Assembly (NCBI GenBank): GCA_963585895.1 | Contig: OY757904.1 | Span: 159,684,396 to 159,748,395, forward strand | Length of the DNA stretch: 64,000 nucleotides | DNA from: Sepioteuthis lessoniana | Lineage: Eukaryota; Mollusca; Cephalopoda; Myopsida; Loliginidae | Direction: 5' to 3' | Shown here: positions 1-11,770 of the stretch, one piece after another | Layout of the letters: each line of letters opens with the position of its first letter | How positions within the stretch are numbered: position 1 is the first letter of the stretch | The notes under the pieces: generated by a model | Told to the model about the DNA's origin: nothing | Databases searched by the model: none | Seen by the model: only the letters and a program-made list of their open reading frames with translations | Translations under genes and position numbers: made by a program

Positions 1-37
<37 letters not shown>
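1..37. repeat. (GT)n microsatellite, cut by window edge
   Basis: Uninterrupted GT dinucleotides from the first base. The repeat probably continues outside the window. Bases 38-304 after it hold nothing I recognise. Confidence 0.97.
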
Positions 38-42
<5 letters not shown>

Positions 43-301
43 ATGAAATCAAATACGACAGTTTGGGATGCTGGCATATTTGAGTTGAGCTTCTCATTTG
101 ATTTGAAAATGTTATGTTCTCTTGAATCTGTGTTGTTGGCAAGGGATGAAGGATGAGTAAGAGGGCGACTAGTTTCTGATTAATAAGATTTTAATGACTT
201 ATTTTTTGTTTACGCTGTCATGTTGAAATATTTTTGGAAAAACAGGAATCACTCGTTGTTAAAATACCATAGAAAAACTGAGTACACAAAAACACATTAT
301 A

Positions 302-304
<3 letters not shown>

Positions 305-365
<61 letters not shown>
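305..365. repeat. (AT)n microsatellite
   Basis: About 30 uninterrupted AT repeats. The following 366-573 is AT-rich with no recognised feature. Confidence 0.97.
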
Positions 366-366
<1 letters not shown>

Positions 367-573
367 CGTAGTTTTCTATATTTATAAATAGAGAGTGCTC
401 AATATCGGTGATAATGCATATATATCAAACGTAAGACCAATAACTCTTGGGATGATGATCACATAGGAGAGAAACTAACAGTCACCTAGCGCCATTGATT
501 CTGTTTCTACTCTTTTCTAAATGTTTGAAAACTATCAGCTTGAGTAATATTGATAACCGAAGGTCACTACTGA

Positions 574-612
<39 letters not shown>

Positions 613-650
613 TTGTGTGTATGTATGTGTGTGTGTGTGTTTGTGTGTGC
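574..650. repeat. (TATC)n plus (GT)n compound microsatellite
   Basis: About ten TATC tetranucleotides pass directly into an imperfect GT/GTAT tract. A short open frame across it encodes only Y/L/S/I/C/V repeats and is an artefact of the microsatellite. Confidence 0.95.
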
Positions 651-1585
651 ACGTGCATAGAACTGATTGTAGTATATAAATCCAAATAATTCATATAAAC
701 GACTCAATACCATTCTCTTGCATTTATCGGTCCAATCATTCCTACAATTGTTTTACGTATTAGTTGAATAAATAGCATTTAAAAAATCTATTTATAGACG
801 AAGCTTTTTCAATAATAATTATGAATAATTGTTAGTACTATTATCTTTCATTTTCTTAACTGCAGTTGCTTTATAAGTGTTATTTGGATTTCTGTTTTGC
901 CAGGCACTTGTAGCTTAGAGGGGGAGAATATGACTGTAGATTTTGACCACTTTTAACCATTAGAATTGGTTAAGTCATTACCAATAAGACGGGCTCTCAG
1001 CTTATAAGAAACTATTTATTTTTTGTGACTTTATAATCGAAATGTATTCAACGTAGAAATTTCTGATAAAAAGCAACAAAAACATAAAAACGAAATTATG
1101 CAGGATCGATTTTTAAAAAAATTCATATGGCCAGTTGGAACTTGACAAAAACTTAGATAACATTATCAATGATTTATTTTTTGCATTTTTCTCCAAGTTG
1201 TGTTAAAGAATTAATCGAATTTCAAAGATGAACAATTGTGAAGGATAAAAATAAACCAGTTTCCATTTTAGTAGAATTTTTTTGCTTTTCACTGATGCCA
1301 ACTATGGTTCTATGCACCAGAAAAAATAATCAGTGGTAATTATCTCCAGATAATTAATGGATAAAACGTATTGATATACGGTGACTTTTTCTGGTGTCTG
1401 CTGGATTAAAGATTTATCGATGATAATAAATTTTCAAAAAGAGGATTTATTTAGTGTTTTCGAAATACTTATTCGATTGAAAATAGATCGATTACCTCAG
1501 TTTTCGAACGTCGATATATTTAATGGAAGAAAATGGCTTTACTTTAGCAAAGGCAAGAAGCAGACGATAATCCGCACAAACAATT
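651..1585. other. AT-rich DNA, nothing recognised
   Basis: No gene, RNA or known repeat is supported here. The 1381-1605 stretch is open on the plus strand but starts at a non-ATG codon and shows no family motif that I recognise. Confidence 0.6.
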
Positions 1586-2285
1586 ACAGACGTGGACTAC
1601 CCTGATAACTAGCGCTTCTGGCAAATACACTTGCCTAGGTCGAAACTCTGCTGCATAGTCTGGAACGAGGAGCAGGTGTCATACGCCTCCACGTGAACAC
1701 AGAAAAAACACAGTGGACAAGTTCACCTACTTCGGAAACAGCGTCTCATCTACCGAAAATGACATCAATACGAGACTAGCGAAGGCATAGACAACTATCG
1801 ATAGGTTATCGATCATATGGAAGTCAGACCAATCCGTTAAAATAAAACGCAATTTTTTCCAAGCAGCTGTCGTGTCATTTCTACAATATGGATGCACCAC
1901 ATGGACACTGAATAAGCGTAAGGAGGAAAAGCTTGACGGCAATTACACAAGAATGCTACGAGCTATATTGAACAAATCCTGGAGGCAACATCCCACAAAA
2001 CAGCTGCTGTACAGCCACCTACCACCCATCTGGAAAACCATTCAAATTAGACGAACAAGACATGCGGAACACTGCTTGGAGAAGTCAGGACGCACTCATT
2101 AGCGATGTACTCTTGTTGACCCCTTTACACGGACGAGCGAGTGTTTGGCGATCAGCTAGAACCTATCTACAACAGCTCTGTACGGATCCAGGGTGTAGTC
2201 TAGAAGACCTGCCGGGAGCGATAGACGATAGAGATGAATGGCGAGAGAGGGTCAGAGAAATCCGTGCTAGTGGCACACTATAATG
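1586..2285 (+). pseudogene. LINE-B relic: C-terminal half of a non-LTR reverse transcriptase
   Basis: Translation in shifting plus-strand frames gives the segment downstream of the RT catalytic motif: DKFTYFGNSVSSTEND, then LSIIWKSD, a YGCTTWTLNKR motif, GNYTRMLRAILNKSWRQHP, RRTRHAEHC and finally DDRDEWRERVREIRASGT just before a stop. The same phrases recur at 30.5-31.1 kb, which shows a dispersed family. The RT catalytic box is reduced to a DYPDN-like remnant near 1597 and some sequence after it appears deleted. At least two frame changes separate the recognisable pieces, so it is dead. The 3' end lies about 2285, where homology stops. The family is an apurinic-endonuclease-type or RTE-like LINE at best guess; the clade is not settled by what is visible. 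Confidence 0.82.
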
Positions 2286-2337
2286 AAGATGACCTCAGTT
2301 CTTGTGAAATTATTGTGGAAGATAGAAGTAAATGTTT

Positions 2338-2412
2338 CCATCGAGTTTTATACATTAAAGGAGTTTTTATACATTAAAAGAATTGGTTTCCATTAAAGGA
2401 ATTGATTTCCAT
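2338..2412. repeat. Short imperfect tandem repeat
   Basis: Motifs of the type TTTATACATTAAAGGA and TTTCCATTAAAGGAATTG recur three to four times just 3' of the LINE-B relic. Confidence 0.6.
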
Positions 2413-2449
2413 TATATAACTATGTCTAACTTATCTCATGTGCAATTTA

Positions 2450-3115
2450 CTTAGTGTCTCTTTTGGAATGTCCATGTAAGTGATTTTCTTCCCGTTTTAT
2501 TTCCATTTTCCTATTTGTCCACATGTTATTTTTGTTATTGTTGCTATTGGCTACTGTGATTAAAAATCCCCTTTGCCTTTTTTTTTTTTAGATTCTTCGA
2601 ATTGCCGCATCCGTGTCGCGTCTTAAGTGTTCACGAATACTAGACCTTCTTCTTTTCTTGTAACATCTAGTAAGTCGACGTCATCTGTAAAAGGTGAAAA
2701 ACCTCATGAATCGTCATTAGTTTTCTTAGTCTCTGGTCGACGTATCTGAGATCATCGCCTGTCCAGTTTAGGAAAGATCCAGAATATCTTACCAGGGATA
2801 CTCCTCTGCTACTTGTTCCTTTAATTATATTCCTGATTCAGAGTTTATTTTCCAATAGTTTCCTTCTCTCTATCAAGTATTTTTGTCTGGCTTTTTACCT
2901 TATTTCTGTTGGATAGTATCTGCTTTTATTACTTCCAAATACTTGTAACTTTCTATTTCTCCGAATAGTTTGATGCTTTTTTTTGCTTCGGTAGTTCCTT
3001 TGTTTTTCTTTTTCTCTTAATGACAAGCATTTGCAATTCCAAATTGGCTGAAAATTCTGTTTGTATTAGGGTTTCTTGTTCGTTTTTGTTTTCGGCAAAA
3101 ATCTTTCTTCTAATA
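2450..3115 (-). pseudogene. LINE-A relic: RT thumb and connector region
   Basis: Read on the minus strand, broken frames give pieces that match other LINE-A copies in the window: a FAENKNEQETLIQT-like stretch following the RT catalytic box, a KLQVFG remnant of the YKYLGI motif, RRKLLENKL, a VSLVRYSGSFLNWT segment and an NRKMEIKREENHLHG stretch matching RKQKWEEKQLYG-type sequence. Both ends are truncated and there are several stops and shifts. The identification rests on collinearity with the copies at 7951-9760 and 41640-43435. Confidence 0.75.
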
Positions 3116-3268
3116 TTTAGTAAATTTAACTTATCCTTTTTAAAATTGAGTTCTATATTCATTTTTTAAAATTTGATAATATAAAATGGCATCATACAAG
3201 TATTAAATTCTAAGATAGGATTCAAAATATTCAATATTCTTGGGTGTACGAATTATTTAGACGTTGAT

Positions 3269-3299
<31 letters not shown>

Positions 3300-3498
3300 A
3301 ATGAATGAATTTTTAAAAAACGAATTTCAATATAATTAAAAGAAACATTTCGATACTGGCTGGCAGAGCCTGATAAAACTTAAAATAAACATAGTTCACT
3401 TACCCGTCATTAGCTGTACCATTGCTACCAGTGCAGGTTCATGAAATCTTTTGGCGTGAATAAGAACAAAAATTACAATTTTCAGATGTGAGCAAGCA

Positions 3499-3548
<50 letters not shown>

Positions 3549-3859
3549 CACGCATAAGCACACATATACACGTGTGTGTTTGTGATGTATTGCTTATGAT
3601 TAATGATAGAAAAGTAATATAAATAATTTCAACATAGAACTGATTTGGGAATCAAGAGAAAAGTAATGGCCAGTTGTTTAGAATTAATAGAACAGAGTAG
3701 ATCGATTACATATGGTATTTTAAAATTTTCATGTTTATAATATTTCAATTTTGATTTTAATGTATATAATATTCATCATATAATCTATGCATCTTATTAC
3801 ATGCGATGGTTGATCTTTTCTTGCGTTTTTCTAAATCTATTTTTATCATTTCAATCATT
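3116..3859. other. AT-rich spacer with two (AT)n runs
   Basis: Contains (AT)n at 3268-3296 and 3501-3547. The rest shows no coding or repeat-family signal that I can support. Confidence 0.7.
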
Positions 3860-4775
3860 GTGAGTTCTTCACACCAGTGTTAGCTGGTGCGCTTTCATTA
3901 AGTCTAAGTGACAGCAAGTCTCCTCATCTCTTCAGAACCCTTCGTAGTATTCTAGCCGATGTTAACAATGTTTGAGTGTAAATAATCTCGATTCTGCCTC
4001 CGATTACCAACTTTTCCAATCCTATTTCCAAGCATTTGGGGACCATTCCAAGTGCATCAATTACGACTGGTATCACCGTTACCCTCACGTTCAACAGTTT
4101 TTCAAGTTCTCCGGCAAGGTCTAAGCATTTCTTTCTTTTTTCGATTTCTTTTATTTTCATTCTTTGATCAGCGAAAACGGTAAAATCTTCTATACGGCAA
4201 GTTCCCTTTTCATGATAATTATTACAAGGTCTGGTTACCTGGCCGGAATCAGGTGATCCATTTGTATCCCAAAATACCAAAGAATTTTATGGGTCTCATT
4301 CTCTTGAACGGGTTATGGTTTGTGCATATTTGCTAGTATGGTCAGATTTTAATCTCTTACTCAATTCACAGTGGAACACGATCCCCACACTTTTGTATTT
4401 CGTCTTATACTTCTTTTATGTATATTTGCCACATTCATTTTCAATATGATTAATCGTTTCGTGCTTGTTACATCATAACCTACACTTGTTATCCTGTTGC
4501 GTATTATCGATTTTAATTGGTCCTTATGGAGTTGTTTTGTACAGCTATTAAAAAAGTTTCAGTTTCTCTGATAAGTTTTCCTTTTCGTAGCCACGTCCAG
4601 GTTTTCTTGTTTGAGATTTCGCCAGTTTCTCGTTTGAAATATCCATACAATTGATTTTTCTATTTCTGTTTCCTTGTTTTTGTTTGATTCAGTTTATCTT
4701 TATGTTTTCAATGCTATAATTAGTCTTTCTTTGCTCTATTGAATGAGGTCCTCAGATTCTCGTATTATTATTATA
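3860..4775 (-). pseudogene. LINE-A 3' end: CCHC/endonuclease-like C-terminus, dead
   Basis: The minus strand carries the LINE-A C-terminal region: ENETHKILWYFGIQMDHL, a PDLVII box, then degenerate pieces of the LDLA..L..L and GALG.V.K segments, and the last RILRRVLK-type block at 3924-3960. The R-P-D-x-V/I box downstream of a CCHC knuckle is the arrangement of restriction-like endonuclease LINEs (R2/R4/NeSL group, established knowledge); here the R is lost and the CCHC is unreadable. The longest open piece is 3924-4280. The 5' truncation point near 4765 abuts a short ATTATTATTATAATT run. The conserved 3' untranslated motif (dyad of the TTAGCTGGTG type at about 3880) identifies the end. Confidence 0.82.
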
Positions 4776-5824
4776 ATTTAATTTTCAGCTTTACTTTCGG
4801 TTTTTGTACAATCCTTCAACAGGTCTTTACCCAAGTCCTAGAGGAATGAAAAGAAAGGGATGGTATGTATTCTATGTAATTTCATTTTTTACAGCCTATT
4901 TTTCCCTCACATGAATAGTGAGTGAAAATCCTATAGCGATGCGCTGTTCCGCAAAGTGCAATATTTTGTATTTCATCTAAACTGGGACTCTTAGTATGTT
5001 TAACTGTCCCTTTGCACAGTGGTAATTTTAACTTATCACATGTTTTCAATTTCTATTTCCAGGTTTTTGTATATACATATTTCAAATTATTCTCTAACGA
5101 ATATATCCTTATCAATTGGCACTGACATATCAGTTAGAAGGCAGATTTTCTTTTACAGTTTCTAAGCATTGTACATAGTCTAATGCTCTTCATTTTTCTA
5201 TCAGTTTGTTTTGGAAAATCGCAGATTTTGACTTCTGTTATTGGTTCTGGTTGATGTTCATATTATTTCCAAGTTTTGAGTATTTCCTTGCATTTACATA
5301 TTTTCAAATAAATTTAACCTGTCTTTCTTTATAGTTAATTAGTATTAGGATTAGACGACTGTATACTAAGTAGTCAATTCAGTTTTTTTTTCGCACAATC
5401 TACATCTTGGGTTTAATCCGTTTTTTTATAATGTTTGACCGATAGTTTCTTGTTGGCATGATCGAATCTTGAACAGCTGTAATCAGCTCCTCTGTTTCCG
5501 TCTTCAGTCCAGCACTTTTTAGGCTTCAATTTGTCTTTATTGTGTCTATATCAGCATTTTTAATTCTTTGTGCGTATCATCCATGTAGGAGTTTTTTGTT
5601 TTAAGTGTTTTTTTTAATTAACTTAGTATTTGTAATTTTGCTTCATTCTTTATGCTTTTTGCTGCTGCCTCGATTCCTTTATCTTTTATGTCTATTCCTT
5701 TTGGCGGGAGGACAAGTTGGTTAGCAAATCTTTTGCTTTCTTTGATTAGTGAATATTTTCCATTTTGCCTTTTATATGTGTTTACTCACTGGAGCTTCAA
5801 ATCAGTTGTGTCTAAGTATATATC

Positions 5825-6118
5825 TACCCAAACCCCTCCGCACGAGTAGAATGCGACACAAGGTCATTTTTATGCGGTGCTTAACAGGTTTGAATTCAGA
5901 GTTTTTCTTGTCCTAGGTAACTTACTATATCAAAGCTATAGAGTACAGTCTGCCTTATTATTTTACTCATAGCTGAAGGGAAAATTGTTGGATTCATACC
6001 TTTCTCAAAGGTATTAAAGCTCTGTGAAATGCAAACAGATTCGTCCAGTATTTGAACTCGGGTCGCTGTGTCCATTTCTTGCGACAGTTACTACACCAAG
6101 AACACCTCCTCTGTTGTG
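5825..6118 (-). mobile_element. SINE-E: tRNA-derived SINE inserted in LINE-C
   Basis: On the minus strand the head (about 6118-6040) reads like a tRNA promoter module: GGTGTTCTTGGTGTAGTAAC for box A and GAGTTCAAATACTGG for box B. The body contains AATACCTTTGAGAAAGGTAT, a self-complementary stretch, and TATGAGTAAAATAATAAGGC. The far end reads CCTTGTGTCGCATTCTACTC. Body segments recur at 33462-33665 and 38290-38445 (plus) and 54500-54620 and 50640-50790 (minus). It splits LINE-C, so it inserted later. Confidence 0.75.
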
Positions 6119-6717
6119 TCTTAGCATTTTCTAAATCCTATATTAGTTATTTTGTAAGTTAATTCTAATTAGATTTATCCTCTTCCACCATTTGCTCTCT
6201 CGTCATAAAGACGTTCTTTATCTGCTCCTAAGTGATGTATTTTGCGACAGGTGATTGGTTTTCAAACATTAGTGTCCATCTCTTTTAAAAAATTTCAATT
6301 AACGTCCAGTTTATCATATTTAAACTGGACCCCACTACTAGTATTGCCAGGGTGTTAATTACTGTAACTTTATTTTTTTTCATTCGCTTATGTTCTTATT
6401 TTCCTATAGAATTATTTTATTATTTTTTCTTTATTTACAGTATGATTGATACTATTCACTTCATCTATTCCCAAATATTTATAGGTTTATTGTGTTCCTC
6501 ATCTGTAATTTCCGTGTTTATATCTAGAGTGATGTTTACTCGAGAGCATTTCTTAAATGAGACTTTGGGACATTTTTCAAGACCAAATTACATTCTCATG
6601 TCATTACAAAATCTTTTCACTGTGTTTAGTAGACTTTCAAAATTGTCGTCCACTTTTTTGTGCAAATAACTAGAAATATTCCATATAGAATTGGTAGTTT
6701 ATTTTTTTAGTCGGAGT

Positions 6718-6769
6718 TTTATATCCATTGTAGTTTTATATCCATTGTAGTTTTATATCCATTGTCATC
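6718..6769. repeat. 17-bp tandem repeat, three copies
   Basis: TTTTATATCCATTGTAG occurs nearly three times in a row inside the LINE-C relic and explains a local gap in its reading. Confidence 0.85.
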
Positions 6770-7179
6770 GTTTCAAAGTTCTATGGAGAGAGGTATACAA
6801 AAAAAAGTTAAACAAAAAGGAAAAAGAGAAAATGAGACTCCTTGGAAGATTCCGTTATTCCGATTATTACTTCTGTGCTTTTTTCATGGATTAATCTGAG
6901 GTTAGTATATTACATTTTCATATGGTATTTTAGGAATGTTATAAAAGCAGGAAATATCTTTAAAATGTTTAGAACTTTATATTATCTATTCTTGCTGTTC
7001 ACGATGAAAAGATTTTTAAGAGTCTATCCAAAACATACTTAGATTTTTCTGTTTGGATCTCCGATTCACGTATATGATCTTGTTTATGAGGAGTTGATCT
7101 TTGTAGCCAAATGATTTTTTTTGTATCCCTTTTGTTCAAAAGGGTAGATGTCCTTATGCTCTACGAAGTTGTCTATTAC

Positions 7180-7950
7180 CCTCGGGCAAGTTTTTTACAC
7201 CAGCGTTTGGTAGTGGGCTTTCAATGGAATCTGAGAGACAGCAAGTCCCTTTTGGTCTTTTGGAGTCTTCTCAGGATTCTGGTTGTTTTCAATAATGGTT
7301 TAGTCTGAATGGTCTCGATTCTTACACCGATTTCCAACTCTTTCAATCCCTTTTCTAATTGGTTCGGGACTGTTCCAAGTGTACTAACTACGATTGGTAT
7401 CACCGTCGCCCTCAGGTTTCTCAGATTTTTATTTTCTAGCGGAATCTAAGTTTTTGTCTATCTTTTCATTTTCGTTATTTTCATTTTGCGATTCGCTGGA
7501 ACGGCGGAATTCACTTGATAAATTTTCTTTTTTTTGGGGGTAATTATCCCTATGTCTGGTCTTCTGGTCGGGATTAGGTGATCTGTTTGTATCCTAAAAT
7601 CCCAGAGAATCAAATGCATCTCCTTTTCTACGACGGATTCTGATTTGTGTACCTACTATTTCGTAGTATGATCAAAATTCAATCTTTTCCACGATTCCCA
7701 GTTTATGAACTTCCCCATCCAATCGTGTCTAGTCTTGTAATCTTTTTGCGCTAGTTAACTGTATTCCCAGATTATGTGATTAATCATTTTGTCACTATCA
7801 ACACATAACCAACATTTCCTAATCTGTTGAGTCTTATCTATTATCGCTTTAACATAATTGGTCTACATGGCGTTGTTTTTTGCTGCCATTAGAAGAACTT
7901 CAGTTTCTCTATTAAATTAAGATTTCGTCAGTTTGTCACTTGAAAATTAT
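7180..7950 (-). pseudogene. LINE-A 3' end, 5'-truncated
   Basis: The conserved LINE-A 3' terminal block (TTTTTTACACCAGCG near 7195 through GACAGCAAGTCCC at 7240) is followed upstream on the minus strand by RILRRLQKT, GVRIETIQTK, LGTVPNQLEKGLKELEI (7221-7403), then DHLIPTR-type remnants at about 7580 and the segment near 7860-7940 that matches the preceding body of LINE-A. It is cut at about 7945, where the 3' end of the next LINE-A copy begins. No functional domain remains. Confidence 0.83.
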
Positions 7951-9760
7951 AATTGTTCACTCCTTTGAGAGTTTTTTTTCCACCAGCTTTAGCTGATGGT
8001 TTCTCACTGGAGTTTAAGTGACAGCAAGCCTTCTCGAGTCTCCAGGACTCTTCTCAGTATTTTGGCCGATCTTAGTAATGCTGTAGTTTGGATAGTCTCT
8101 ACATGTCTTCTGATTTCTAAGTCTTCTAGTCTCTTAACCAATCCCATAGGGATCGTTCCAAGTGCAACAACTACAATTGATATCACCGTCACTTTCATGT
8201 TCCATAGCTTTTTCAGTTCTCTTCCAAGGTCCAGATATTCATCTCTCTTTTAACCTTTTAACTTTACGGCAAAGTCCACAATTCGGCAGGTACTCTTTTG
8301 TTTTGTTGCTATTCTGTTGTGTCTTGTTTATTTTTGCTTTAAATAGTTTGTTCTTATGGTGTTGTTTTGAGCTGCTATTAAAAAAGATTCAGTTTCTTTC
8401 CTATGGTTTCTATTTTTTAGCCATGTCTATGTCTTTTCGTGAGCGGTTTCACTTGTTTGCTGCTCGAAATATCCATGCAGTTGTTTTTCCTTCCATTTTT
8501 GTTTTCTAGTTATTATTGTTCTGTTGATCCTTGTTTTGACTGAATTGTTTCTGGTCGTTGTGATTAGCCTTTCTTTGTTCTTTTTATATAGTCTCTGATT
8601 CGTATTAACGATGTATCGACGCTATCTTCGCTGTTGGCGAGTCCTCTTCCTCCTCTTTTTTTTTCTCGACACATGCAGCCTGTCTTTGTCATTTCTGGGA
8701 TTTAAGACCTTATGCATCGTCATAAGTTTTCTTGTTCTCTGGTCCATTTGTCGAAAAGTTCCCATCATCCACTAACCCTCGTTTCAAGTAGTTATCTTGC
8801 TCTCCTGTCATACACTTTTTTTGTTTTTTCTTTCATTTCCGCTTGTTTGATGATGTTTGCTTCTAATATTCCCAAATACTTATAAGTTTCTTTTTCTACG
8901 AGCGTTCTGATTTTTTTTCCTGATTTGGTAGTTCTATTCCTTCCGTCATTCCGTTTTCCACTTTTCATTAAGCAGTGCACATTTTTCTATGAAAAATTCC
9001 ATTCCTTTCTTCTGACTGTATATCCTCATTGCTTGTATTAAGGTTTCCAGTTCTTTTTCATTTTCGGCAAACAATTGATGCCATTCACGTACATTAGGTG
9101 GTTAATATTTTCTTGCTATTTAAGAATTATGTATCTGCCTACTCATTTCTTACGTAGGAGACTGAGTAGAATCATCGCTATTACAAATAGTCATGGTAAG
9201 TGAGCATATCCCTGGAAGATTCCTCCCTGGATTTTTACCTCGATTTCTTCCAGCTGTTAACTCTACAATCCAGTTTTTCATGGTTTTCTCGATAAACTTT
9301 ATGACTTCGTCAGATATCTTGTACATTTTGAGACAGTCTATTATCCAGCTTTGCAGGGCCATCTCGGATGCCGTTTTGTAGTCAATTCACGCCATAGCTA
9401 AATTCTTCCGTCTCATTTTGCTCACCTTAAGGATGTATTGATCAATATATTGTTGATCAGTCCCTTTTGTTCCTTTGTGGCATCCTTTCTCTTCTTCGGG
9501 GAACAGTCAGCGGATGATTAGCGAATAGTAAATCTGCTCTCTGATTTGTACCGTTAGTATTTTCTACACGATCGGTAGGCACATTATGGTTTTAAAGTTT
9601 TGAGGCACAGTTCCTTTTTAGGGTTCGTTTTAGATTTGTAAGGTCTTTTATTTCGCCATCCATGCGGGTATATCAGTTTTTTCCAGGCATCTATTCATTT
9701 CGTTAACCAGTCTGTTATGAACAGTAGCCATGTATGCACTCATGGCCTGTTGTTTTTATT
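7951..9760 (-). pseudogene. LINE-A relic: RT core to 3' end, abutting the satellite
   Basis: A longer minus-strand copy. From its 3' end (7960-8040, with the CACCAGCTTTAGCTGATGG dyad) it runs through RILRRVLETREG and LVKRLEDLEIRRHVETIQT (8004-8198), a YKYLGILEANIIKQAEMKEK block (8860-8900), an MYVNG remnant of the YxDD catalytic box (about 9090), a TGGYKL-like remnant, and LQSWIIDCLKMYKISDEVIK followed by FIEKTMKNW (9250-9362), the helix after RT motif A. Upstream of that it reads on to about 9757 where satellite DNA begins. The catalytic aspartates are lost and frames are broken, so it is inactive. The join to the satellite at 9757-9766 is abrupt: the parallel copy at 60000-61495 continues for another 700 bp past the equivalent point. 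Confidence 0.85.
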
Positions 9761-10564
9761 TTGGTACATTTTTGCTGCTTTGAATGGATCGATGTGTATT
9801 TTCACCTGAAAATCCTTCTTCGAGTCCTTCTAACACTTTTCCAATATTTTTGAGTGCTGCTTTGAATGGATCGAGGTGTATTTTCACCTTATAATCCTTC
9901 TTCGAGTCCTTCTAACTCTTTTTCTATATTTTTGAGTGTTGCTTTGAATGGATCGAGGCGTATTTTCACGTTAAAAATCCTTCTTCGAGTCCTTCTACCA
10001 TTTTTCCAATATTTTTGAGTGCTGCTTTGAATGGATCTAGGTGTATTTTAACGTTAGACTCCTTCTTCGAGTCCAAACTCTAATCCAATATTTTTGAGTG
10101 CTGCTTTGAATGGATCGAGGTGTATTTTCACCTTAGAATCCTTCTTCGAGTCCTTCTAATTAATTTCCAATATCTTTGAGTGCTGCTTTGAATGGATCGA
10201 GGTGTATTTTCCCCTTAGAATCCTTCTTCAAGTCCTTCTAACTTTTTTCCAATATTTTTGAGTGATGCTTTGAATTGATCGAGGTGTATTTTCACCTCAG
10301 AATCCTTGTTCAAGTCCTTCTAAATCTTTTCCAATTTTCTCAGTGCTTTTTTGAATGGATTGAGGTGTATTTTCACCTTAGAATCCTTCTTCGAGTTCTT
10401 CTAACACTTTTCCTGTATTTTGAGTGCTGCTTTGAATCGATCGAGGTGTATTTTTAAAATTAAAATTCTTCTTCGAGACCTCCAAACTCTTTTCCAATAT
10501 TTTTGATTGCTGCTTTGAATGGATCGAGGTGTATTTTAACGTTAGACTCCTTCTTCGAGTCAAA

Positions 10565-11770
10565 ATTCTTATCCAATACTTTTCAGTGCTGCTTTGAATG
10601 GATCAAGGTTAATCTTTCACCTTCGAATCCTTCTTCGAGTCCTTCTAACTCTTTCCCAATATTTTTGAGTACTGCTTTGAATGGATCGAGGTGTATTTTC
10701 ACCTAAGAATCCTTCTTCGAGTCCTTCTATCTATTTACAATATTTTTGAGTGCTGCTTTGAATGGATCTAGGGGTATTTTCACCTGAGAATCCTTCTTCG
10801 ATTCCTTCTAAATTTTTTCCAAAATTTTTTGAGTGCTGCTTTGAATGGATCGAGGTGTATTTTCACCTTAGAATCCTTCTTCGAGTCCTTCTAACTCTTT
10901 TTCAATATTTTTGAGTGCTGCTTTGAATTGATCGAGGTGTATTTCCACCTTAATATCCTTCTTCGAGTCCTTGTAACTCTTTTCCAATATTTTTGAGTGT
11001 TGCTTTGAATTGATCGAGGTGTATTTTAACCTTAGAATCCTTGTTCGAGTCCTTCTAACTCTTTTCCAATATTTCTGAGTGCTGCTTTGAATGGATCGAG
11101 GTGTATTTTCAACTTAGAATCCTTCTTCGAGTCCTTCTATCGCTTTTACAATATTTTTAAGTGCCGCTTTGAATGGATCGAGGTGTATTTTCACCTTAAA
11201 ATCCTTCTTCGAGTGCTTCTAACTCTTTTAAAATATTTTTGAGTGTTGCTTTGAATGGATCGAGGTGTATTTTCACATTAGAATTCTTCTTCGAGTCCTT
11301 CTATCTCTTTTACAATATTTTTGAGTGCTGCTTTGAATGGATGTAGGTGGATTTTAACCTGAGAATCCTTCTTCGATACCTTCTAAATTTTTCCAATATT
11401 TTTTGAGTGCTGCTTTGAATTGATCGAGGTGTATTTTAACGTTAAACTCCTTCTTCGAGTCCAAATTCTTATCCAATACTTTTGAGTGCTGCTTTGAATG
11501 GATCAAGGTTAATCTTTCACCTTCGAATCCTTCTTCGAGTCCTTCTAACTCTTTCCCAATATTTTTGAGTACTGCTTTGAATGGATCGAGGTGTATTTTC
11601 ACCTAAGAATCCTTCTTCGAGTCCTTCTATCTATTTACAATATTTTTGAGTGCTGCTTTGAATGGATCTAGGTGTATTTTCACCTGAGAATCCTTCTTCG
11701 ATTCCTTCTAAATTTTTTCCAATATTTTTGAGTGCTGCTTTGAATGGATCGAGGTGTATTTTAACATTAG
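10565..11770. repeat. 11-unit higher-order duplication in the satellite
   Basis: A marked variant unit (TTATCCAATACTTTT, then GATCAAGGTTAATCTTTCAC) occurs at 10601 and again at 11501, exactly 900 bp apart, and the units after it (10620-10870 and 11520-11770) match variant for variant. 900 bp is eleven units. Confidence 0.85.

Larger units (their letters stand above)
4900..7175 (-). pseudogene. LINE-C relic: near-complete RT to C-terminus of a second endonuclease-type LINE
   Basis: Minus-strand frames read in order from 7175 to 4900: YPFEQKGYKK (RT block before motif A), KVLNILKIFPAFITFLK, ESSKESHF-type remnant of the motif B region, FGLEKCPKVSFKK (6600-6560), NITLDINTEI, INIWE remnant of YKYLG, VINTLAILVV and NMINWT (about 6350-6300), HHLGADKERLYDERANGGRG (about 6250-6180), then after the SINE at 5825-6118 it resumes with YSLIKESKRFANQLVLPPKG, a PRCRLC knuckle (about 5400), YEHQPEPITE and finally SLDEIQNIALCGTAH (about 4960). 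This is a different family from LINE-A although the domain order is parallel. The RT catalytic YxDD box could not be read. Many stops and shifts. The order of motifs is strong evidence for one insertion later split by a SINE. Confidence 0.8.

Noticed and set aside
9766..9790. Satellite as a direct insertion into an otherwise continuous LINE-A
   Set aside because: The LINE-A piece to the right of the array is a different part (3' end) with its own TAA-like boundary, so the two flanks are not halves of one copy.
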